Shown here one piece after another: positions 12,316 to 22,530 of a stretch of 64,000 nt of DNA. Both the position numbers and the translations under genes were made by a program. This DNA is from Dermanyssus gallinae (taxonomy: Eukaryota > Arthropoda > Arachnida > Mesostigmata > Dermanyssidae): positions 173,785 through 237,784 of the forward strand of contig QVRM01005454.1 of NCBI GenBank assembly GCA_003439945.1. Direction: 5' to 3'. Each line of letters starts with the position of its first letter. The stretch's first letter is position 1. Under the pieces are notes generated by a model. It was not told where the DNA came from. It worked only from the letters and a program-made list of their open reading frames with translations, and did no database searches.

Positions 12316-13033
12316 AAAATAGCTAGATAAAAAGAGAGATAGAGCGATGAGCTGACATGCACAAATCACAAGAAGCGGCACCACTTCGTTGTGGTATTTC
12401 GCTCGCCGTCTCCGGCGGGGAACCGACGGCATGGCTCAAGCCCATCGAACCAGCCTTATGGGATGATGGGCATCTTTAGCTGCTGGCTGAATCACACGGA
12501 GCGTAACGGATGTCACTGATGCGCTGTGCTAACGTGATTGCCGCCACAGTGGCTCGCGTCTCACGTCGCTGACGTTTGCGAAGCCATTTTCGCGTGGCGG
12601 CGATCGCCGAGTAGAGGCAGCAGCGTAATGAAACGGTCGACTGCTGAGACGGCTAGATCACGTTATTTGGCACCGACGCTGCCACTTTACTCATACGAGT
12701 GCCAAATTTAGTAATCGACTAACGTGGCCATTTAACTTGTACATATCTCTGAGAATACTGTCGTTCGTAATTCGTTTACATACAGTACGAATACATTTTT
12801 GTGTTGCTTGTTGTTTTTGCACCACTATATATAACGGTATTTCATACAAGTCGAAATTACGAACGAGAGGCGGCTATCCCGTAGAGAGGTGCTCAACCCA
12901 TAAATGAACCATAAACGTAGGAGTGCGATATAAGCAATTAATTTTTGGCTGCAGCGTTTGTTCATCACATCTGGTTAAAAAAAGGACGGTGATATGTTAC
13001 TTGTCAAGCAAATAATTAACAACACATTTTTCG
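11471..13033. other. unassigned; one microsatellite
   Basis: Several short open frames at 11426-12035 have ordinary amino-acid composition but no domain I recognise. A (TA)n run lies at 12277-12312. The stretch 12480-12700 is somewhat CpG-rich. No feature can be named. Confidence 0.35.
12277..12312. repeat. (TA)n microsatellite
   Basis: Uninterrupted AT dinucleotide run. Confidence 0.9.
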
Positions 13034-13191
13034 AGCTGACCCTCAGCCAAGATTTAACGTACGCGGTACTGCTTTTCGCATTGCTCCATAGACGGACTAC
13101 CCCCATAAATACAAATGTGCAACGGTGGGGTTCGACCCCCCGCGCACTAGGCGCACGAGGCGCTGGCGAACGCACCACGCCACCGGGCTAG
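13034..13191 (-). mobile_element. tRNA-derived SINE, copy A
   Basis: Read on the minus strand it starts at GCCCGGTGGCGTGGTG and contains an A-box-like segment (GTGGCGTGGTGCGTTCG) and a B-box-like segment (GGGTCGAACCCC). These are the two internal RNA polymerase III promoter boxes of tRNA genes. A tRNA-unrelated body follows, with TTTGTATTTATG, GTCCGTCTATGGAGCAATGC, ACGTTAAATCTTGGCTGAG and a GTCAGC end. At least three other nearly complete copies (44537, 57294, 63191) share this order. Compared with copy C it lacks several bases between the A and B boxes. Confidence 0.75.
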
Positions 13192-15836
13192 ACCAAATAA
13201 TTAATAATCAACCAATGAACGACTGGATCGTTCACAGAATACAACACAACCAGATGTAGTTCAAAGAAGAATACGTACACCAACTATTTATATGTTTTCT
13301 TTTTTCTTTATATATACATATATGACATTCTAAACGGCGACCGTAATCTCTAGGCAACTCGAACGTTTCTCGGACGCATGTAGCACTTACGAAGCGTACT
13401 GCTAGCTCGAGAGCGTCGTCGATTTGAGATACTTGTCCGTAGAAACCTACAAGAACATCACTTGGGTTATTTGTTGTGTGGGGTTTGTTTCCTTTTTAAA
13501 GGGACAATGCACTTATGAGCATGCCGATGTAATCTCACTGGAGTGTTGACATAACTACATAGTAAGGTTGTGTTACACTAGACAAATGCGTTCATTTTTG
13601 CTGCCATTATGTCTACCACGACTCCACCCAACACCTAAACATTCCAAGGCTTTTGGTTGTTTAAAGAAATTTGTTCCATTCTGTTTGAGTTAGTAACGGA
13701 CTAACTACATATTAGTAGCAAAAATAAGATTGGACCAAGTTAATACGAAAAGTTGTTTCATCCTTTTGATTCCTTGAGGTGTCCGCCCTAAAACTGCCAT
13801 GCCTACATGTTTAGTGGAAGCTATTATAAATGCCTATATTCTCGGAGTTGTAACATATAGGCGTAAATAACTCATTATCTAAGTTTTAATAATAAATTGC
13901 AGACGACTTAATGGGAATGTCTTGTGCGATCCGTTATTACGTAGCTTTTTATCGACCAGTAAAGCCTCGCTTTTTTAGTTATCCTTACTGTGGCCATGTT
14001 AATTGCTCAACATTCGGGTCACAACTTATTGAAATAGTTGAATGTTTAGTTACTTACACGTACATTTACTTGTGCAACTACCAAACTAATAAATTTAGTT
14101 TGTGTGCACTAATCCGCCAATTGGCACCGTCTCTAACTATCGATATAACTACAAACATCTTAAAATAATAATCATTATTTGCCCTTGAGGTATTCTTTTT
14201 CTCATGGGCGCATTACGCGAACTAAAGTTCTAAGGTGCCGATCATCTTCCTTATTTTCTGAATTTGACGCGATTTCTCGGGCGATTCTGCCATCTGCCAA
14301 GCTTTTTGTTTCGCTTGCGGATGTCCTACGCATGTACAATATATACTATATGCAAGTTCAAAAATTCGAGGCACTTAAAATCCCATTCAGCACCGATGTT
14401 CTCTAATACGACTAACAAATGCAAGGTTTATCACCAATAATTAAGCACGTGCGCAGGTGGCGCTCATCAAACATAGCCCACTAGTCTGCTTTCTCAACGA
14501 ATTCAAGGAGCAATTTTGTGACGCTCTTGTGGGTGTTGCCTTGTGATAGGAGATCAAAACTGAGATAAAGAATGAGCGCAACAGCGAGAGGGAGAAAAGC
14601 TTCCAGTTAGCTCAATGTTCTGCAAGGTGACATTGCTTCGCGGGTCGTCGGGAGAAGTTTCGCGTGCATTTTTCCTCCTCAGATTCAATGGTCTCACACA
14701 AGGGCAACTGCACGATCGCGTACACCCTCTCGCAGGTCTGCACCTCACGTAACAAGCGCTAACCATTTCACTTCGCACACGACGGGCCGCCTGTACGCGG
14801 TAACGAGTTTTCGGAGCACAAATTGCTGACAAAGCTAACATTGCTGCTGCACGCATGCCATTGCCGTTTTTATCATTGTTTTTGTTGTCGGTATTGTTGT
14901 CTTCGCTGTTGTTACTGTTGTCTTGGCTACTGTTGTTGTTGTGTTGTTTTTGCTGCTGTAATTGTTGCTGGTACAGTCGTGGGGGCGCTGGTCGTGCGTG
15001 TGTTCGCTGCAGGATCTACTAGAGCTGATAATTACTACTAGAGCTAACAGTTTTTGTTTGTATATCAAGGTTTTATTGATATAACCATTTTCAGTGGTAG
15101 ACTTTCGTTTTACCTCACTGTAAAATAAAGATTCTTCTTCCTGTACTCCTTTATACTTTTCCTCGATCGGCGCTAACTGCTCGCTGTGGACGCCCTTTAC
15201 CGTCGGCTCGCGGCCTCTCATAGTCGCCCCAGTTCGTTCTTCAGCCTCATTACGCCTTCTACCAGGTCAATCCCCTGTTTCCATTTCTCTTTGTTTTTGC
15301 GTATGGCGCCGACCAGGTCGGTTACCGACATGCCCGGGGCCCCCACTGCCCGGCTGCCCGGCACGTGAACGCTAACAGCTTTTTTTAATAAATATGTTAC
15401 AACCATTTCGCAAAGGAACCGCTTGCGCTCTACTTCGATGAGAGCTAACAGCTACCTTTACTATTACTACCACTACTACTACTATTGAGACTATTTCTAT
15501 GGCGACGACCGGCGTTGTGAACTCGACAAAGGCATGGGTTGTCTCCTAGCAAGAGAGAATAAAGTGCTGAAAATGTTGTTCATTCGTCGAGTTAATGGCC
15601 CCGGCCGTTGCCATGACGATAGTTTTAGTAGGGAAATGGTAAAGGTACATGTAGTATCAGTAAAGCTAAATATTAAAACAACAACAATCAAGGAGATGGT
15701 GCATTTTCAATTTCAACTTTATAAGAAAATCCAGTGAAAGCATCTGTAGTACTGATCTCGTCCGTTCTAAGTTAGTGATTACTCATGTTTGTTATTCGAT
15801 TAAACGTTGTATTAATGCACTTATAGTCACACGAGA

Positions 15837-15872
15837 ATATATATATTTGTGTATATATATATATATATATAT
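15837..15872. repeat. (TA)n microsatellite
   Basis: TA run interrupted by TTTGTG. Confidence 0.9.
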
Positions 15873-16254
15873 CGTCGTTGTCAAAAATCGATCGCCATCA
15901 ATTCATCGTTGAGAACGCTATACTGCTCAGACAATCATTAACGATGTTCTTAGGAATTATATTAGCCCTTATGTTATTCTACAACTACTCAAACGGTACA
16001 ACGTGTCCGCTTTTGTTTCCAAACGCCGTGGTCTAAACCAAGCAAAGCTGGCGTAGAGCACGGCGACCCCGTTAGTCTGTTGTCTTCCATCATCGAACCG
16101 ACGACAGGCGTGGCTTTCTTTCTAGCTCAGAGGACCGCGTGCCTAAAAGAGGCATTTTCCCCTTCCGCCCGACCCAGTTTCCCCACAGAACTTGCGAGAG
16201 CACTGGAGCCTACAACCGAACGATAATTCATCTTATTTCAGCCTCATCACATGG

Positions 16255-16257
<3 letters not shown>

Positions 16258-16302
<45 letters not shown>
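16258..16302. repeat. (TA)n microsatellite
   Basis: Uninterrupted TA run of about 22 units. Confidence 0.9.
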
Positions 16303-16307
<5 letters not shown>

Positions 16308-17029
16308 GTACCTACTAATACACACATTCAATACAACGTAGCCAAACGTCTAGCGTACTTGGAGCAGAGTAGACATTAGCTGCTCCAAAATTGCAAGGCA
16401 CCGAGAATCATCATATACCGAAACCCATGAATATACGAATGCTCATGAAACCCCGTCTGCGCGGCGTTCGCACGCACAACAATGGTTATGTATGCACTGA
16501 AGTGAAAGAACTTCAATTGAAGTCCTTTCCACACTCACGCAGCGTATACGAGGGAGTTTTGCCGAAAAAGCTGCAAAATGCGGCTCGTCACGCGCCATTG
16601 TACAAATTGAGCAGTTTTCCGCTCAGACAGAGAGACCAAGCATGTCAGGGCAACGCGATTCCGCTGACTGGTTCAGCGAGTAACCTCGCCATGGACGAAT
16701 AGAATCGTCAAATATTTACAAGAAGATAGTGCAGTGGCATCCCTGAACAATTGTGTGTTTCCAGATCGGACGGCGACTGCAGCCTGGAACGCTGTCATTT
16801 GCTGTTCTATCCTAAAATTGACGTAAAGTAGGAAGAAGAAGAAGAAGATATTCAAAAGTGTGGACACAATGTAAGCTATAAGCAAAACCTATACGCATAG
16901 TGACATAATGTATTGATGCAGTTAGGGGGGTATCGAGATAGTCTGGCTGCGAAAAGCATCGGGCACAGGCAGGTTCCCAAGAGATGTCGTAAAAAAACAG
17001 AATCAGAAACCTGTTGTTTTTATGAAAAC

Positions 17030-17480
17030 GGTGAACGCCAGAAGGAGGTTCACCTAGTTCTGGTTCCTAAAATCCCCTCAAATTGACGCCTCTGCTTTTA
17101 GACCTTCAAGCGGTCTAAAAAAATATATATACATATCATCTGATAGCATCTCACTCAGTCTCCCGGCGATCGGGCATTTTATTCATATATAGCTGACGAA
17201 GGAACTAGACGACAAAAAGCGATCTCAGAGTGCCAACACAGCTCAGGCCCTTAACCACATGACTTCAGCCAAGGATATTAACCATTGCCAAAACCCAGAG
17301 AGGTAGTCGCCCTGAAACAGATCGTACTGCCTGGTAATTCTAGACGACACTAAACACGCTTTTAATTTCATACATGAAGCTCTCTAAATACAAACTAGCA
17401 AGCCTTTATATACTATATCGCCATATCGGAAAAATAGTTTTGCAAGGCAATCCGGCTCGCCTCGCATGGACTTCATCTGA
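17030..17480 (+). pseudogene. R1-type LINE reverse-transcriptase remnant
   Basis: Segments of the RT domain in family order but in changing frames. 'KEVHLVLVPK' at about 17042-17073 matches the first RT block ('W..A.V..I.K'). 'DASAFRP' at about 17088-17107 matches the 'YRPI' block. 'VILDDTKHAFNFIHE' at 17332-17378 matches RT motif A, where the catalytic aspartate sits. 'ALSKYKLASLYILYR' follows as the expected helix. The YADD box is not seen. Several stops are present, so this is an old fragment. Confidence 0.55.
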
Positions 17481-18078
17481 CCCGTCCATCCCTCCGCCAA
17501 AAACTCCTAGAAAAGTCATTCAAATAGAAGCAGATTGCTAAGCTAATTAGCAAACGTGAGAAGCAGAAGGGTCTCGTGGAGACCATTGCAGGTGAAACGT
17601 AAGCAATAGAATAGAGTTCTGTGACGTTTTCTCATTCTAAGGGCGTTCATCTATTTTAATTTGTCGTTCTCACGTAAAAACGCATACATATTTATGAACT
17701 ATTTCTGCGTCTAGAAGACTTTTTTCAGACAGGGAAGAACAACCGTTCGGGCAATACTTGGATAATTTATGCTATCGTTATCGCTGATATATGATATTGT
17801 GTATTGCAAAGTTTGCTAGTATTGTCTATTGTGTATCTATGTCGAGATATGTGGTTAGCCAAATCAACTTGTAACGCGTTACAAAAAGCATTTCTCCCGT
17901 TAAAGACACCTGTTTCGAGGTGGCCACTACAGCGTCGTGGTCCTTCAAATGTGTATGGGGGCACTTGTGTGTATCTGTCGTGAATTTCGAGATGCATCTT
18001 AATAAGGGTAATTAGCGCTGCGTAATTAGCGCAACTTGGGGCAATGTTAGGGCGCCAGCTATACTTGCTTATAGGGTG
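17481..18078. other. unassigned spacer
   Basis: Nothing recognised beyond possible decayed tail of the preceding LINE remnant. Confidence 0.35.
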
Positions 18079-18155
18079 TCCAGCCCGGTGGCGTGGTGCA
18101 TTCGTCTGCGCCTCGCAACCTGATCGCTAGTGGGTGCTGTACCTGCAATATCGCT
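18079..18155 (+). mobile_element. tRNA-derived SINE, partial copy B (5' tRNA-like part)
   Basis: Starts CAGCCCGGTGGCGTGGTG and continues TTCGTCTGCGCCTCGC, matching the 5' tRNA-like part of the other copies. The B box is changed and the rest of the body is missing or too diverged to see. Confidence 0.55.
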
Positions 18156-19635
18156 TTGCCTCCCCTCCGGGTGATGACTATTGGCGGTCTATGACCGATT
18201 CCAACAGATTCCAGAAAGATCTGAAATAGCCTGCGACGGATTGCGATTAGTATGGCCACAGAGGCCGGTGTCAGCTTTATCGCCAGAGGATAAAATGGTA
18301 CCTATCTACGAGTCAAAATAGCCGAATAAGAAGTCTGAGATGCACTCTGAATCTCGATCCGTAGGTGGCAAATTATGAACAATTTTGAGCGACAAATTGC
18401 CACAATAAACTATCAGCAAAGCAGTAACGGCGTGCACTTCCAACGGGTTTGGCAAGCATAGTGTGGCTTGCATAAAAATCTGACAAATCTAAAACCCAGT
18501 CATTTAGGGCGGTTCCGCCGTCTGCCAGAGCTGAGAAGGCCGACTTTGAAATGGGCGATAGCTTAGTTGAACCTCAGGAAAACGGAAAAAGGCACGTGCG
18601 CGTTGTGCGTAGTCTGACACCGTGAATATATTGATGGGGGGTTCAAAGGATAGAGGAAACAATGCTGACGTGCTTGGCATAAACCACACCGACACAATGG
18701 AATCTTCTTCCACTACGGGCCCGGCACGCTGCGAGGTGCACCTATGCTGTGTCAGTATAGTGGCGGTACATGGGCTTTATCGCATAAAACGGCGCCATAC
18801 GGCCGGGGGCAGTAAACGCAACGATGTTGGATTATGCGGTTGCGATAGACCGGACAGAGAGGATTTAGTAAAGCGGTTACTAAATCCGCTGCGCAAGCTG
18901 TAGGCTTGTCAAGTTGACAAACGAAAAAATGTGCCGGCAAAACGGTCGTCGAAGGTGATCGCCGACGAGTCTAAAAGAACCAGCCGTAGCAAAATGTTTT
19001 TCTATTCTCGATAATAAGACATTTGACCCGTTTCGATATTTAATGCTGACGTACATTCGAACCGTTTTGAAACAACTGTTTTTACGTTTGGATAAGCTCA
19101 CTCATTATAATAAAATCACAACTGAGCTCACGGTGAGAAGGTAAAGCACAGAATAGCGTCAATCAATTACGGAACATTCGACCTGCTGTAAAAAAGCAGA
19201 AAGCGCGTACCAGCTTACAATTAATCTCTTATGCTTTTTATCAAAACTCGTCACTAACGTTTCGAAAAAAAAATTACCAGTGCTAAATTAACGCTACATT
19301 GCAAAGGAGACATACGCAGATTTTTCTTGTTGATTGAATCTTAGAGTTGTAGAAGTAAGATGCCGTGCAACCGATCTATATTGAAGTAGGTTTTAAATAA
19401 TTAAAAACAAATCACCGTGTTTATTCTTGTCAGAATTATCGCCACTAAAAAGGTTATTTATCACCTTCTGCAAATAGCTAAGACGACTTATTATATTTAC
19501 TTTTACTAGCCTCGGTTGTGAGGACTCTTCCCGAATAATCGAGTGTTTTGAGAGGAGTATCGATAGTGAAGTGAGTTCACTTTGTCCTGCGCCATCGGGA
19601 GTCTCACACGGTAGCTACTTGCTACAACTTTTATG
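18156..19635. other. unassigned; one hairpin
   Basis: No gene recognised. A perfect 11-bp hairpin lies at 18861-18887. Open frames at 18504-18903 on both strands carry no motif I know. Confidence 0.35.
18861..18887. other. perfect inverted repeat (11-bp arms, 5-base loop)
   Basis: GGATTTAGTAA (18861-18871) faces TTACTAAATCC (18877-18887). No flanking T-run or other context suggests a role. Confidence 0.7.
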
Positions 19636-20960
19636 TACGAGGTGTGTTCAAAACGTATCGCGACTTTTGTGTTTTTTCAAAAATTATTCATTTATTCATG
19701 AATATCTATTTTGTCCCCTTCAAAGTAATCCCCATGAGATATTATACACTTGTGCCAACGGTTTTTCCATTCTTCGAAGCACTTCAAAAAACCATTTTTT
19801 TTTATCTTGTTCAGCTCCTCCTTCGATGCCGTCTTTATCTCGTCAAGCGTAGCGTAACGTCGTCCTTTCATGGGCCTCTTCAGTTTAGGGAACAAGAAAA
19901 AGTCACAGGGGGCCAGATCTGGGGAATACGGTGGCTGCGGCATCATTAGTGTGTTGTTTTTGGCCAAAAACTCGCGCACAAGCAACGATGTGTGAGCAGG
20001 GGCGTTATCGTGGTGCAAAAGCCCATTTTTGTTCTTCCACAAATCCGGGCGTTTCTGGCGGATTGCTTCGCGCAAATTGCGCATAACTTGCAGGTAATAT
20101 TCCTTATTGACCGTTCTACCCGGTGGCAAGAACTCATGATGCACCACGCCCCTGTAATCGAAGAAAACTGTCAGCAAAACTTTCACATTCGACCGAACTT
20201 GGCGCGCTTTTTTCGGTCTTGGTTCGTGCGGCAGCTTCCATTGAGATGATTGAGCTTTGGTTTCCACGTCATAACCATAAACCCACGATTCGTCACCAGT
20301 TATGACCCTCTGGAGCAAATTTGGGTCGTCAAGGACAGAGTCCAACATCTCATTAGCAATGTTCATGCGATGCTGTTTTTGGTCGCAATTGAGCAATTTT
20401 GGTACGAATTTCGCGGCGACCCGTCTCATGCCCAAATCATTGATAAAAATCGAATGGCACGAGCCAATCGATATGTTTAGGTCCTCAGCAACTTCTCTAA
20501 CGGTGATTCGACGATTGGCCAATACCATTTTCTCCACTTCATTAATTTTTTCGTCTGTTGTTGAAGTGCTCGGGCGTCCGGCACGCTCTTCGTCGTTCAC
20601 ATCTTCTCGGCCTTCTGAGAACATTTTGTACCACCGATAAACGTTGCTTCGGTCCAAGGTAGCTTCTCCGTATGCCACAGTCAACATTCGGAATGCATCC
20701 GCGCACTTAATTTCGTTTTTCACACAAAATTTGATACAGGTTCTTTGATCCATTTTTTTGAATAGGTAAAAATCGAAGACGATCCAAAACACGTGCAAGC
20801 AAAGCAGCTGTCAACAATTAAGTGAACATTCAAAATGGCCGAGCTTGTCGGCATAAGTGAGAGACATGAGTACCAACATAACGCCACAAAAAATCGAAAT
20901 TCGAATATACGTAACCCGCGAAAATTCAAAAGTCGCGATACGTTTTGAACACACCTCGTA
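19636..20960 (-). mobile_element. complete mariner element, copy 2
   Basis: Both ends carry the same terminal inverted repeat, starting TACGAGGTGTGTTCAAAACG on the left; the match continues through GTATCGCGACTTTTG, about 34 bases. The TA at each outer end (19636-19637 and 20959-20960) is the expected mariner target-site duplication, leaving an element of about 1,321 bp, the usual size for the family. The transposase inside is intact and reads on the minus strand. With intact ends and an intact gene this copy could be active, judging from sequence alone. Confidence 0.93.
19692..20753 (-). CDS. mariner transposase, intact
   Basis: Cut-and-paste transposase of the Tc1/mariner superfamily, 353 residues from the ATG at 20753 ('MDQRTC'). 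The frame is open 15 codons further upstream, but only to a non-ATG codon, and 'MDQRTC' is also the start of copy 1. The N-terminal half holds two helix-turn-helix parts that bind the terminal repeats: 'NVYRWYKMFSEGRE' at about residues 37-50, and 'ITVREVAEDLNISIGS' at about 82-97. The catalytic half has 'TGDESW', 'HHDNAPAH' and 'PDLAPCDF'. Exactly 34 residues separate the second and third aspartates, the DD34D signature of mariners. The usual 'WVPH(E/Q)L' motif before the catalytic domain is not obvious. Length, ends and motifs all agree with a functional enzyme. Subfamily (irritans/vertumnana-like) is my impression only. Confidence 0.93.
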   Translation of the reverse strand: MDQRTCIKFCVKNEIKCADAFRMLTVAYGEATLDRSNVYRWYKMFSEGREDVNDEERAGRPSTSTTDEKINEVEKMVLANRRITVREVAEDLNISIGSCHSIFINDLGMRRVAAKFVPKLLNCDQKQHRMNIANEMLDSVLDDPNLLQRVITGDESWVYGYDVETKAQSSQWKLPHEPRPKKARQVRSNVKVLLTVFFDYRGVVHHEFLPPGRTVNKEYYLQVMRNLREAIRQKRPDLWKNKNGLLHHDNAPAHTSLLVREFLAKNNTLMMPQPPYSPDLAPCDFFLFPKLKRPMKGRRYATLDEIKTASKEELNKIKKNGFLKCFEEWKNRWHKCIISHGDYFEGDKIDIHE

Positions 20961-21068
20961 CAATCTTTGCCGTACACGTGATCAAATATGCATCACAGCA
21001 AATCGAATGTCTAACTACATTTGCTAAAAACAGTTTACTGACTTCTCTGGTGAAAGAGTTTCCGAATT

Positions 21069-21100
<32 letters not shown>

Positions 21101-21788
21101 TGTTCATATTATTTAAACCAATCCATGGGCGTTAACAACTGTGCCCACACAACGGTGAAACCGTTGCGTCATATGATGTCTTCGTTATGTGATAGAAATG
21201 GTGCAGATCTGGACCTTGTTATAACTGACGTCAAGAGCTCGGGAAATGTAGCATTTTCTGTTTTTCTTAAAAATTGCGACTTGAGAAGTTCGCGTCGCTA
21301 AGTGTACCTCAAACAAACGTATTTACAAAAGTTATTTTAAGCTTCTGAAGAATGTTCTGATGTGTATCACTTTGAACACCAGAACTCGTACAACAAAAAA
21401 CTCTGATTGAATTATTTTTGCAACTTGGCCTATTCGAAAGAATTATTGAGCGTGGTAACGGAGCAAATTCTTGTATTCATATCCACCTAACCAATGAATT
21501 ATCGCGGCTTGTTTATGCCTTGTTAACTTTTTAGAGGAGCGGTCCAGGTAAGATTGGTAACGGTCGCTGCCTTTATTGTTGTAATTACGTTATGTGGTTA
21601 TACACCTTGTGGTTACGTTATTAATTGTTTTTGTGATTACTCTTGTTGTTGGTACGCGGCAAGCAGAGAACCCGCCTCATGTATTCCGAAAGGCGTCTTT
21701 CGAGCATTGCAAAGTTTGCCACTGAGAGATGTCCCCAAACCCTGCCAGGGCTGCAACTCAACAATAGCACCAAATTAAGCTAAAAAAA
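20961..21788. other. unassigned; one microsatellite
   Basis: A (TA)n run at 21069-21100. Nothing else recognised. Confidence 0.4.
21069..21100. repeat. (TA)n microsatellite
   Basis: TA dinucleotide run. Confidence 0.9.
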
Positions 21789-22530
21789 GTGCGACTTTTT
21801 TTCGAATATATCTCACATCTGTGCGCATGGAAGCAACTAATGCGCGGCACCTGCCCGCGATACGCTGTGAGAAGGTCGTTCCCATATTGTGAACCCCAAG
21901 GTCCAAACATGAAATGGATTGACTTACTTCAGCAATTGGCCACTAAAAATTATTTTATCTGCCGCAGACAATTGACCGCCTCGGCAAAACTTCATCGTAT
22001 TTGCCTTCCGCAAATTCACTGGAAGTGCCTTACCGTTTAGGTAGGCTTCGGTGTGGCCGACATCCATTGGATGGATGCGAGGTCGCAGTACTCAACTACG
22101 GCGTTATCCCTATACATTGTGACAACTGTGTATGAAAACTCTTTGTGCACTGAGCGGGTTATCTAGGGCAAACAGGTGGCTGAGTCGATTTCCTGGTAGG
22201 ATTCGCGTTTAGCCTCAACGTCGTCAAAGAAGTCGTCAGAAGAGAAGCTGAAGAGCATTCGAAAAAGAGCTCCAGTTTGCCGAATTGAATTAACTAGGCA
22301 GCGGGGGATTTACCGAGAACCTTACACAGTCAACTTTAGACTAGAGTACACGAATCTGCACGAATCGCGTTTCGTGTTCCTCGAACCCTTGTAAAACCGA
22401 AGTGATCCGGTGGAAGGGCCTTCTTGACAGTTAGAAACACTTTCTTTATAACCACCTTGGCGAAGGTCTGCTTAAGCATGTCTTCGAACGCGACACGCCG
22501 ATATAGATTTGGCTCAATCGTTATCATCAT
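21789..22530 (-). pseudogene. LINE reverse-transcriptase remnant ('RGG' type)
   Basis: On the minus strand, 'MLKQTFAKVVIKKVF' and 'LPPDHFGFTRVRGTRNAI' at about 22360-22480 match RT blocks 1-2 (LINE consensus around 'QFGFR.GRST'). Further along, after several stops, the thumb-side part is seen at about 21860-22010: 'LRKANTMKFCRGGQLSAADK', then 'VNPFH' and a degraded 'YLGFTI' block. The middle, including the YADD box, is not readable. The 'FxRGG' feature also occurs in the plus-strand remnant at 26870-27500, so the two probably belong to related LINEs. Confidence 0.5.

Larger units (their letters stand above)
13192..17029. other. unassigned; microsatellites and low-complexity DNA
   Basis: No gene named. 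Contents: a GTT/TGT-rich low-complexity block at 14870-14975, two neighbouring minus-strand open frames (15218-15406 and 14835-15221, with a lysine-rich stretch 'RKNKEKWKQG') that I cannot assign, (TA)n at 15837-15872 and 16258-16302, and a 103-codon plus-strand frame at 16391-16702 without a recognisable domain. Confidence 0.35.
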
